Source: Hyphomonas sp. UBA5111 (GTDB lineage: Bacteria > Pseudomonadota > Alphaproteobacteria > Caulobacterales > Hyphomonadaceae). Taken from it: a stretch of 25,659 bases of DNA. Location of the stretch: assembly GCA_002414505.1 (NCBI GenBank), contig DHZF01000116.1, positions 9,088 to 34,746 on the forward strand, written 5' to 3'. Position numbers and translations under genes: made by a program. Below the pieces are notes generated by a model. It did no database searches, was not told the DNA's origin, and saw nothing but the letters and a program-made list of their open reading frames with translations. This document shows, piece after piece, positions 1 through 6,196 of the stretch. Numbering within the stretch: position 1 is the first letter of the stretch; every line of letters starts with the position of its first letter.

Positions 1-983
1 AGCGGCGTCTGCCAGCGGATCGTTTCGGAGACCATGTTCGGGATCAGCGACAGGTCTGCTTTCAGCTTGTCGTACTCGGCTGGGAATTTGTTCAGCGCAT
101 AGACCGAAGCGGTCATCGAGTTGCGGGTCGTGTCATTGCCGCCCACGATGAGCAGGATGACGTTGCCGAGCAATTCCATCGGCGTCATGTTGCGGGTCTT
201 CTCACCATGCGCGAGCAGGCTGATCAGATCGTTTTTCTGTGGCTGTGCGCCGCGCTCCTGGAAGAGCTGCATGAAGGTGGCGAGACATTCCATCATCTCG
301 CGCTTCCACTGTTCTTCCCCGCCAGGGCAGATGTCCGGATTGTTCATGCCGGTCGCCATGTCGGACCAATGGGTCAGGTCGCGACGCTTTTCGAACGGAT
401 AGTCGAACAGCGTGGCCAGCATCATCGTGGTCAGCTCGACGGAGACCGTATCGACCCAGTCGAACGGCTCACCAATCGGAAGGGAGTCGAGCAGGCCCTG
501 GGTCCGCGAGCGGATCAGCGGCTCGAATTCCTTGAGCATGTTCGGACCCACGGCCGGCTGGACCGTCTTGCGCTGTTCGGAGTGGCGCGGCTCATCCATC
601 GCGATGAACATCGGCAGCTCGAAGTCTTCCGGCGGGCTGCCGAGCGTGATGCCGCCATGCTCCCAGCTGGAAGAGAAGCGCTTGTGGTCGGTATCGACCG
701 CCATGATGTCTTCATAGCGCGTGATCGACCAGAACGGACCGACAAAGGAATCTGCGGTATAGTGGACAGGCGCTTCGTTGCGCAGGCGTTCAAAGCGATC
801 CCAGATTTTCTGCTGGCGCCAGATCTCCGGGTCTTCCGGGTGGAGCTCCGACAGCGGCAGCTCGCTGGCTGGCGGCACTTCCTGGCCAATTTCGAGATAG
901 CCTTCGAAGAGCGGATCCCGGTGGGTGATCTTCGGGCGTTGCAGGGCAGGGTGATCAAGCAGATGAACCGTATCAGCAGCCAT
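1..983 (-). CDS. CYP153-type cytochrome P450 (alkane/fatty-acid terminal hydroxylase), 3' end outside window
   Basis: A haem monooxygenase predicted to hydroxylate the terminal carbon of medium-chain alkanes or fatty acids, fed electrons by a ferredoxin and ferredoxin reductase that are not in the window. The first 327 codons are present; the C-terminal part with the haem-binding Cys lies beyond base 1. The I-helix oxygen-activation motif GGNDTTR is at residues 281-287. Long stretches resemble CYP153A proteins: YEDIMAV, LPMFIAMD, FDWVDTVSVELTT, PKNDLISLLAH, and the K-helix ExxR as SETIRWQTP at the window edge. The start ATG at 983 follows a strong GGAGG about 7 bases upstream. The N-terminal sequence has no membrane anchor, as expected for a soluble bacterial P450. 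The family call (CYP153) is from remembered family motifs and is strong; the substrate is inferred. The promoter region carries two palindromes, listed separately. Confidence 0.93.
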   Translation of the reverse strand, partial: MAADTVHLLDHPALQRPKITHRDPLFEGYLEIGQEVPPASELPLSELHPEDPEIWRQQKIWDRFERLRNEAPVHYTADSFVGPFWSITRYEDIMAVDTDHKRFSSSWEHGGITLGSPPEDFELPMFIAMDEPRHSEQRKTVQPAVGPNMLKEFEPLIRSRTQGLLDSLPIGEPFDWVDTVSVELTTMMLATLFDYPFEKRRDLTHWSDMATGMNNPDICPGGEEQWKREMMECLATFMQLFQERGAQPQKNDLISLLAHGEKTRNMTPMELLGNVILLIVGGNDTTRNSMTASVYALNKFPAEYDKLKADLSLIPNMVSETIRWQTP

Positions 984-1026
984 CAATTTTCCTCCGACAA
1001 TGAGCCATTATCATAGGCTCGATTTA

Positions 1027-1040
1027 TGACGTCAGCGTCA
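1027..1040. promoter_or_regulatory. Palindromic operator candidate, promoter-downstream copy (CYP153 gene)
   Basis: The 14-mer TGACGTCAGCGTCA has arms TGACG and CGTCA around a 4-base centre. It lies 43 bases upstream of the P450 start codon and just past the predicted transcription start, where a bound repressor would block RNA polymerase. A near-identical copy sits 42 bases away. The size and symmetry suit a TetR-family dimer. No such regulator is encoded in the window, so the binding protein is unknown. Confidence 0.5.
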
Positions 1041-1053
1041 CCTTAACATGGCT

Positions 1054-1083
1054 ATTCTAAAAAAACTATGACGCAGGCGTCAT
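1054..1083 (-). promoter_or_regulatory. Candidate sigma-70-type promoter for the CYP153 gene
   Basis: On the minus strand, ATGACG (1083-1078) can act as a -35 element and TAGAAT (1059-1054, five of six consensus bases) as a -10, with an 18-base spacer. The predicted start would fall near 1047, between the two palindromes, giving a leader of about 65 bases. The -35 match is only moderate (four of six), so this is a reading of the sequence and not proof. Confidence 0.4.
1069..1082. promoter_or_regulatory. Palindromic operator candidate, -35-overlapping copy (CYP153 gene)
   Basis: The 14-mer TGACGCAGGCGTCA has perfect 6-base arms TGACGC and GCGTCA around a 2-base centre. It shares the outer TGACG and CGTCA arms with the copy at 1027-1040. 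The start-to-start distance of 42 bases is four helical turns, putting both sites on the same DNA face. It overlaps the putative -35 element of the P450 promoter. It also lies only 6 bases from the end of the DUF2244 gene. Confidence 0.5.
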
Positions 1084-1087
1084 TTTT

Positions 1088-1576
1088 TTAGGCGGGATGG
1101 CGTTCATGTCTGGCATCATGGAGTGCTGCGCGAATGGCCCGGGCCAGGGATTTTCGTTCCGGCAGGGTCAGGAAACACCCGATGACATAGGCGGTCTTGC
1201 CGTATTCGATGCGCAACCAGCTGTTCGCGGTGAGCGGTTCAGCAAGTTCGACCCGGGCAAAGGCTGACGGCAGGGACGCAGATTTTTCGGCGCCATTGGC
1301 GCGCGTGTGCGTCAGGCGCAGCTCTTTTGCCGTCACAATGATTCGGGTTTCTTCCCGCTGTTTGCGGAACGACATCCGGAACGCGAAATAGAAAGCGAGC
1401 GCATCCAGTCCGAAAAAACCGATGACCGGGATCGCGCCCATGGAAATAAACGCGATGCCGGTCAGAAAGCTGACACCCCCGACAAAGGCCATGACAATGG
1501 CGAAGCCGCGCTGGCTGAGCGACTGATTGGGCCGCAGGACGGCGTCCATGTAGAGGATCTCTTTGTCTTCAGTCAT
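1088..1576 (-). CDS. DUF2244 family integral membrane protein
   Basis: A small inner-membrane protein of unknown function belonging to the DUF2244 family, which is largely alphaproteobacterial and frequently found beside nth, as here. From the ATG at 1576 it has 162 residues. Two hydrophobic helices (about residues 24-45 and 48-67) are followed by a basic turn (RMSFRKQREETR) and a soluble C-terminal domain with the family-like elements LTHTRANG and NSWLRIEYGK. An in-frame ATG at 1618 would add 14 residues (rich in Arg and Pro) that look unlike the family, and the 1576 start has a GAGAG just upstream, so the inner start is preferred. It is divergent from nth with a 54-base gap. No enzymatic motif is visible. 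Confidence 0.82.
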   Translation of the reverse strand: MTEDKEILYMDAVLRPNQSLSQRGFAIVMAFVGGVSFLTGIAFISMGAIPVIGFFGLDALAFYFAFRMSFRKQREETRIIVTAKELRLTHTRANGAEKSASLPSAFARVELAEPLTANSWLRIEYGKTAYVIGCFLTLPERKSLARAIRAALHDARHERHPA

Positions 1577-1630
1577 GCTCTCAAAATAGCACGGCCTTGT
1601 GCGATGGCGAGGGGGCATTAGACAGGCGGA

Positions 1631-2359
1631 ATGACACAGACCAAATCATCCGCCAAACGCCCAAGGAAGAAGCGCGCCCCGCGCGTTTTCGGACCAGAGA
1701 AAGCCAGGGCCCTTTTCTCCGCGCTCGCGGAGGACCGGCCCGATCCGCGCACGGAACTGGATTTCGTGAATCCCTACACGCTGGTTGTTGCGGTTGCCCT
1801 GTCAGCGCAGGCGACGGATGTCGGCGTCAACAAGGCGACCGCCAAGCTGTTCGCGCTGGCCGACACGCCGGAAAAGATGCTGGCGCTGGGCGAGGCGGGG
1901 GTTGCCGAGCACATCAAGACCATTGGCCTGTGGCGCAACAAGGCAAAGAATGTCATCGCGCTCAGCCAGATGTTGCTGGACGAATTTGGCGGGGAGGTGC
2001 CGCAGACGCGCGAGGAATTGGTGCGCCTGCCGGGCGTGGGCCGGAAGACCGCCAATGTCGTCCTGAATGAAGCGTTCAACCACCACACGATCGCGGTGGA
2101 TACGCACATCTTCCGGGTGTCAAACCGCACCGGTCTGGCCCCTGGCAAGACACCGGACGAAGTCGAGGCCGGACTGGAGCGGGCCACGCCGCCCGAATTC
2201 AAGAAAGGCGCGCATCACTGGCTCATCCTGCACGGACGATATGTCTGCAAGGCGCGGAAGCCGGAATGCTGGCATTGCGCCATCGCCGACCTCTGCCGGT
2301 ACACTCCAAAGACGCCAGACCCGGCGACGACCTCTGCTTTGGGGCCCAAGGCACGCTAA
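1631..2359 (+). CDS. nth: Endonuclease III (DNA glycosylase/AP lyase)
   Basis: A base-excision repair enzyme that removes oxidised pyrimidines and nicks the abasic site by beta-elimination. The 242-residue protein has the helix-hairpin-helix LPGVGRKTA (residues 133-141) with catalytic Lys139, catalytic Asp157 in AVDTHIFRV, and the [4Fe-4S] ligands Cys206, Cys213, Cys216 and Cys222 in the C-X6-C-X2-C-X5-C pattern. All catalytic and cluster residues are intact. The N-terminus carries a basic extension (KSSAKRPRKKRAPR) that may help DNA binding. It is about 30 residues longer than the E. coli enzyme because of that extension and a C-terminal tail. The ATG at 1631 is preceded closely by AGGCGG. 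The gene stands alone, divergent from the DUF2244 gene. Confidence 0.97.
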   Translation: MTQTKSSAKRPRKKRAPRVFGPEKARALFSALAEDRPDPRTELDFVNPYTLVVAVALSAQATDVGVNKATAKLFALADTPEKMLALGEAGVAEHIKTIGLWRNKAKNVIALSQMLLDEFGGEVPQTREELVRLPGVGRKTANVVLNEAFNHHTIAVDTHIFRVSNRTGLAPGKTPDEVEAGLERATPPEFKKGAHHWLILHGRYVCKARKPECWHCAIADLCRYTPKTPDPATTSALGPKAR

Positions 2360-2477
2360 GCAACGTGTGGCATGACTGCACCGCAGGGCGCCTGCCACCA
2401 GTTCGCCCCAATTTAACCAAATCGCGGCCACCTCAGACCGACACCGCACCGTCCACGTAATCAATGGAGCGTATCGC

Positions 2478-3239
2478 ATGAACCGCATCGGCAAATTCGT
2501 CTTCGGCGCAACCTCACTCTGCCTTCTGTCCGGCCTGCCTGCTGTGGCAGAAGATGGCTGGACCGGGGAAGCCGCCCTCAGCGCCGGGCTGACGACCGGC
2601 AACACGGAAACCTCCGCGGCCGGTCTGGCAATTGATGCAGACCGGGGAGCCGGCGACTGGAATTTCGGCATCCAGTTGTCAGGTGATTATGGCAAGGAGG
2701 ACGGCATCGAAAGCCGCAATCGCTATTCCGCTGCGGCCGATCTGGAGCATGATTTCAACGTCACCATGTTCACCTTCGGACGGGTCTCCTATGAGGTCGA
2801 TCAGTTCACCGGTTTCGATAGCCGCACCTTTATTGGTGGCGGTGTGGGTTGGCACATTCTGGACGATGAAGACCATCACTGGACGGTGCGCGGTGGTCCG
2901 GGCTTCAAGATTGACGAAGTGAAGCGCCGGATCACGACCGACAGTACCGGCGCGGTGCTGATCATCCCCGCCTCAACCGAGGAATCCCTGGGTGCTGTGG
3001 CGCAATCGGAATATTTCTATGCCTTCAACGAAGCTGTATCCCTGAGCAACAAGACCAATGTCGTCTATGGTCAGGAATCCACCCAGATCAATAACAGCCT
3101 CGGACTGACAGCGGCGCTCAACGGCCATCTGGCGGCACGTGTGTCCTTCGATGTCCGGCATGATACCTCGCCCCAGCCGACGTATGAGGCGACTGACACG
3201 GCCACGAAATTTTCGCTGGTCTACACGCTCGGAGAATAG
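2478..3239 (+). CDS. DUF481 family outer-membrane beta-barrel protein
   Basis: A 253-residue secreted protein of the DUF481 (YdiY-like) family, predicted to sit in the outer membrane. A signal peptide covers about residues 1-24, with an AVA-type cleavage site before EDGW. The mature start has the family hallmark of repeated Gly/Thr/Asn (LTTGNTETSAAG), then alternating polar and aromatic strands typical of a barrel of about 10-12 strands. It ends in YTLGE without the usual terminal aromatic residue. The ATG at 2478 has GGAG about 8 bases upstream. The function of the family is not established. The preceding 118-base gap to nth shows no clear promoter. Its 3' end is only 5 bases from the convergent ATP-grasp gene. 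Confidence 0.85.
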   Translation: MNRIGKFVFGATSLCLLSGLPAVAEDGWTGEAALSAGLTTGNTETSAAGLAIDADRGAGDWNFGIQLSGDYGKEDGIESRNRYSAAADLEHDFNVTMFTFGRVSYEVDQFTGFDSRTFIGGGVGWHILDDEDHHWTVRGGPGFKIDEVKRRITTDSTGAVLIIPASTEESLGAVAQSEYFYAFNEAVSLSNKTNVVYGQESTQINNSLGLTAALNGHLAARVSFDVRHDTSPQPTYEATDTATKFSLVYTLGE

Positions 3240-3244
3240 GGCGA

Positions 3245-4120
3245 TCAGCGGCCCTTCAACCGGGCCGCGACTGCCTTGGCCATGCGTTCCCCGAGACGCG
3301 CTCCCTGTTCCGGATAAAGATAGGGCTCGATCAGTTCGAGCTCCATCAGGAGCAGGGACCCGTCCGGATGACGCAGCATGTCGACCCGGGCGTAGAGCGG
3401 CGTCTCGTCCAACGTATCGAGCACGGCGCGCGCCGCGTCCAGATCACTCCCGTCCGGCACAATGGTCTCTTCCTGGCCGCCATAGGATGACTGGATGCGA
3501 TAGTCTCCGGGCCTGGCACGCTTGATCAGCGCGTGAGAGAGGTCGCCATCAATGAAGATGAAGCTGAGCTCCCCTTCGGTCTGGATCGTCGGCAGGAAGG
3601 GCTGCACCATCATGGGGTGGGGCATGTCCGGGGCGGGGTCGTCTGAGGTCAGCAGGTGCTGGCCGCTGGCGCCGGCGCCGACCTGACGCTTGAAGACCAG
3701 CTGCGTTTCGCCCAGCGCGTCAAAGGCGCGCCGGTACTGGTCATTCGTCATATCGTCGATCCACAGGGTCGGGATCAGGTTGGCGCCGCGGTGTGCGAGA
3801 TCCTTCAGGTAAGTCTTGTCGCTGTTCCAGCGCACGAGGGCGGCGGGGTTGAACAGACGGGTCCGGCTTTCAATGGTCTCAAGCGTGGACAGGAATTCGG
3901 CCTGACGATCCCAATAATCCCATGTCGTGCCGATCAGCGCGGCGTCAAAACTGGCCCAGTCTGCCGAGTTATCATCCCAGCAGATATCACTGATTTCCAT
4001 GCCGCGCTCGGCAAATTCCGGGCGGAGGGCGCGCATCATATAGTCATGTTCGAAGGCGTCGGACCGCCGGATGGAGGAGCCAGGCTGGGTAACTTGAGAA
4101 GACAGATAAGCGATTTTCAT
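3245..4120 (-). CDS. ATP-grasp ligase, DcsG/RimK-like, substrate unknown
   Basis: A predicted ATP-dependent carboxylate-amine (or similar) ligase of the glutathione-synthetase ATP-grasp fold; the closest family I recognise includes DcsG of cycloserine biosynthesis. From the ATG at 4120 it has 291 residues. It shows the N-terminal TTWDYW turn (65-70), NPAALVRWNSDKTYL (91-105) typical of this subfamily, an ATP-binding lysine in FKRQVGAGASG (143-153), the hinge MVQPF (171-175), GELSFIFI (183-190), ARVDML (244-249) and metal-binding acidic residues in MELELIEP (259-266). An upstream in-frame ATG at 4186 would add 22 residues that do not look like the family. No amino-acid pathway partner is adjacent: it is divergent from adenosine kinase and convergent with the DUF481 gene. 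The substrate cannot be read from the sequence. Confidence 0.8.
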   Translation of the reverse strand: MKIAYLSSQVTQPGSSIRRSDAFEHDYMMRALRPEFAERGMEISDICWDDNSADWASFDAALIGTTWDYWDRQAEFLSTLETIESRTRLFNPAALVRWNSDKTYLKDLAHRGANLIPTLWIDDMTNDQYRRAFDALGETQLVFKRQVGAGASGQHLLTSDDPAPDMPHPMMVQPFLPTIQTEGELSFIFIDGDLSHALIKRARPGDYRIQSSYGGQEETIVPDGSDLDAARAVLDTLDETPLYARVDMLRHPDGSLLLMELELIEPYLYPEQGARLGERMAKAVAARLKGR

Positions 4121-4202
4121 CCGCAGGCGTTTATCATGTGCGGCAGTTGCGTCCAGCGGGTTGCTCTGGCAATGGGCGCCCAGCAATCAGGGAATCTGTG
4201 AA

Positions 4203-5201
4203 ATGAGTGAAATCCGCTTCGATGTCGTCGGCCTGGGAAATGCCATTGTGGATGTCATGTCGAAAACGGATGACGCATTCCTCGAACATTGGGGCATTCA
4301 CAAGAATGCGATGAATCTGATCGAGGAAGACCGCGCGGAAGCCCTGACCAAAGCCGCCATCGAGCCCTTCTACACATCCGGCGGCAGCGGCGCGAATACG
4401 ATTGCGGGCCTGGCCAGCTTCGGCGCGCGTGCAGCCTATATCGGCAAGGTGGCCAAGGACGAGCTTGGCAGCCAGTTCACTCGCGAAATGTCTGCGACGG
4501 GCGTACCCTTTGCAACCACGCCCCTGGAAAGCGGTCCGGCGACGGCGCGCAGCATCATCTTCGTGACCGAAGACGGCGCGCGCAGCATGAACACATTCCT
4601 AGGCGCTTCGGTCCTGTTCTCCAAGAAGGACGTTGACGAAGAGACGGTGCGTGCGGGCGGCATTCTCTATCTTGAGGGCTATCTGTTTGACCGCGAAGAC
4701 GCCAAGGAAGCCTTCGTCTTTGCATCGGAAGTCGCCAAGGCGGCGGGCCGGAAAGTGGCGCTGACCCTGTCGGACAAATTCTGCGTTGACCGTCACCGTG
4801 CAAGCTTCCTGCAGCTCGTCCGCAACAATGTCGACATCCTCTTCGCCAATGAGGAAGAGCTGCTCTCGCTTTATGAAACTGATGATTTCGATGCAGCCCT
4901 GACAGCGCTGCAGGCCGATACGGCTGTGGCCGCCGTCACGCGCAGCGAGAAGGGCTCGGTCGTGATCGGCGCCGGGGACCCGATTGTGGTCAAGGCGGAG
5001 CCCGTGAAGCAGGTGCTCGATACGACCGGGGCTGGCGACCAGTATGCGGCCGGATTCCTGTTCGGCATCTCCCGCGGCTTGCCACTGGAGACGTGCGCGC
5101 ATCTCGGCCACATCGCAGCGGCTGAAGTCATTGCGCATTTTGGCCCGCGCCCGGAGAAATCCTACAAGGCGCTGGCCGAGGCCGCAGGCATTTACGCCTG
5201 A
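4203..5201 (+). CDS. Adenosine kinase, PfkB family
   Basis: A ribokinase/PfkB-family sugar kinase that most likely phosphorylates adenosine to AMP in purine salvage. The 332-residue protein has the N-terminal signature YTSGGSGANT (57-66), the motif FANEEEL (214-220) and the C-terminal PfkB signature DTTGAGDQYAAGF (273-285) with catalytic base Asp279. The arrangement NAIVDV near the N-terminus and GGSGANT matches bacterial adenosine kinases better than fructokinases. The ATG at 4203 is chosen over an upstream in-frame ATG at 4161 because the conserved fold begins at FDVVGLGN; AGGGA lies about 10 bases before it. A perfect 10-base palindrome TGGGCGCCCA is at 4173-4182 in the short divergent region. 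The 3' end overlaps the convergent isomerase gene by 10 bases. Ribokinase specificity is less likely but not excluded. Confidence 0.88.
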   Translation: MSEIRFDVVGLGNAIVDVMSKTDDAFLEHWGIHKNAMNLIEEDRAEALTKAAIEPFYTSGGSGANTIAGLASFGARAAYIGKVAKDELGSQFTREMSATGVPFATTPLESGPATARSIIFVTEDGARSMNTFLGASVLFSKKDVDEETVRAGGILYLEGYLFDREDAKEAFVFASEVAKAAGRKVALTLSDKFCVDRHRASFLQLVRNNVDILFANEEELLSLYETDDFDAALTALQADTAVAAVTRSEKGSVVIGAGDPIVVKAEPVKQVLDTTGAGDQYAAGFLFGISRGLPLETCAHLGHIAAAEVIAHFGPRPEKSYKALAEAAGIYA

Positions 5202-5797
5202 GCTTTCAGGGCCTCTTCGACATAGTCGAGCCGGTCATGGCCGAAATACATGTCCTCGCCCACAAAGAAGGTCGGCGCCCCGAAAGCACCCCGGGCAATG
5301 GCTGATTCCGTGTTGGCCTGCAAGGTCGCCTTGTTGTCACTGTCCTCAGCGAGTTCCTGAATCCGACTGAAGTCAAAGCCTTCTGCTGTACACATCGCCC
5401 GGATCGAGTCCTCATCATCCGGCTTCAGCGGCGTCGGCGCGGCCCACATATGATGGAAGCAGGCGTCAATAAAGCGCCTCTGTTCAGACGGCGTGTCCTG
5501 CAGGCCGCAGGTTGCCCGCAAAAGTTTGCGCGTGCTGACCATGGGAAAATGCGGGTTCATGCGAAAGCCCAAGCCGTAGCGGGATGTACAGCGTTGGAGA
5601 TCTGTCATCATGTAGGCCGCCTTTGCCGGGACCATGCCCGGCGGCCTGTTGCCGGTGGCCTGCATGATCGCGCCCAGGAAGATCGGCCTGAGCTCTGCTT
5701 CTGCCCCGCTGCGTTCCGAAATTTGTTGCACTGCGGCATTGGCTACGTAAGAAAATGGGCTGATATAGTCGAAGTTGAATTCGAATTTGCCTGACAT
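5192..5797 (-). CDS. 2-hydroxychromene-2-carboxylate isomerase-like protein (kappa-class GST/DsbA fold)
   Basis: A thioredoxin-fold protein of the DsbA/kappa-GST family that includes the glutathione-dependent isomerase of naphthalene catabolism. From the ATG at 5797 it has 201 residues. The N-terminal DYISPFSYVA (10-19) carries the Ser used in place of a DsbA CXXC pair, NPHFPM follows in the helical insert, and GAFGAPTFFVG near residue 170 supplies the cis-Pro loop. The start is chosen because GGAG lies about 7 bases upstream; the in-frame ATG at 5809 would add only four residues. No aromatic ring-cleavage genes are nearby, so the true substrate may differ. A divergent HxlR regulator, 60 bases away, is the obvious candidate controller. 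The 3' end overlaps adenosine kinase by 10 bases. Confidence 0.85.
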   Translation of the reverse strand: MSGKFEFNFDYISPFSYVANAAVQQISERSGAEAELRPIFLGAIMQATGNRPPGMVPAKAAYMMTDLQRCTSRYGLGFRMNPHFPMVSTRKLLRATCGLQDTPSEQRRFIDACFHHMWAAPTPLKPDDEDSIRAMCTAEGFDFSRIQELAEDSDNKATLQANTESAIARGAFGAPTFFVGEDMYFGHDRLDYVEEALKAQA

Positions 5798-5804
5798 GGG
5801 TCGC

Positions 5805-5827
5805 TCCAAATCGAGTTACGTTTTGGA
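5805..5827. promoter_or_regulatory. Inverted repeat in the isomerase/HxlR divergent region
   Basis: TCCAAA at 5805-5810 and TTTGGA at 5822-5827 form a perfect 6-base inverted repeat separated by 11 bases (17 bases centre to centre). It fills the gap between the two divergent start codons and is a candidate binding site for the adjacent HxlR dimer. The minus-strand arm at 5805-5810 also supplies the GGAG ribosome-binding site of the isomerase gene, so part of the symmetry may be coincidental. Confidence 0.35.
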
Positions 5828-5857
5828 ACTATGGCAAATCGGTATAGGGGTGTCAGC

Positions 5858-6196
5858 ATGAAATGGTCCGATTTATCCGAAAATTGGTGCCCGGTCGCAC
5901 GGACGCTGTCACTGGTGGGGGATCGTTGGACCATGCTGATCCTGCGCGATTGCTTTCTCGGCATGTCGCGGTTTGAGCAATTCATCGCGTCGAGCGGCAT
6001 GACCCGGCACATTCTGGCTGACCGGCTGAAGCGGCTCGTCGAGGCGGGTGTGCTGGAGCGCAAGGCGTACACGAACACGCCGAAACGCTATGATTATGTG
6101 CTGACGGAAAAAGGCCAGGAACTTGCGCCGGCGCTCCTGACCCTGCGGGACTGGGGCAAGAAGCACATGCCAGTACGGCGCGCGACTTCGGCCTAG
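5858..6196 (+). CDS. HxlR-family winged-helix transcriptional regulator
   Basis: A 112-residue DNA-binding regulator of the HxlR family (MarR-like winged helix, functions as a dimer). It opens with the family pattern CPVARTLSLVGDRWTMLILRD (Cys11 onward), then the recognition region SRFEQF...GMTRHILADRLKRLVEAGVLER and the wing YTNTPKRYDYVLTEKG. Cys11 and Cys32 are positioned where some HxlR members sense electrophiles or oxidants. The ATG at 5858 is preferred: TAGGGG lies 7 bases upstream and homologues begin at this point; an in-frame ATG at 5831 would add nine residues. It is divergent from the isomerase gene, which it probably regulates. Its TAG stop overlaps the stop of the convergent AMP-binding synthetase gene by four bases (CTAG). 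Confidence 0.9.
   Translation: MKWSDLSENWCPVARTLSLVGDRWTMLILRDCFLGMSRFEQFIASSGMTRHILADRLKRLVEAGVLERKAYTNTPKRYDYVLTEKGQELAPALLTLRDWGKKHMPVRRATSA

Noticed and set aside
207..1016. A 269-codon plus-strand open frame opposite the cytochrome P450
   Set aside because: The opposite strand encodes an unmistakable CYP153 protein; this frame reads as Arg-rich nonsense and would cover the P450 promoter.
3248..3268. Perfect 7-base stem GCGGCCC/GGGCCGC with a 7-base loop at the DUF481/ATP-grasp junction, considered as a terminator
   Set aside because: It lies inside the ATP-grasp C-terminal codons and has no T-run on either side, so an intrinsic terminator is not supported.
4173..4182. Perfect palindrome TGGGCGCCCA upstream of adenosine kinase, considered as an operator
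   Set aside because: A single GC-rich 10-base palindrome is expected by chance at this base composition; no second copy or promoter context supports it.
4161..4202. Longer start for adenosine kinase at 4161
   Set aside because: The extra 14 residues are unlike the PfkB family; the inner ATG at 4203 starts directly before the conserved first strand.
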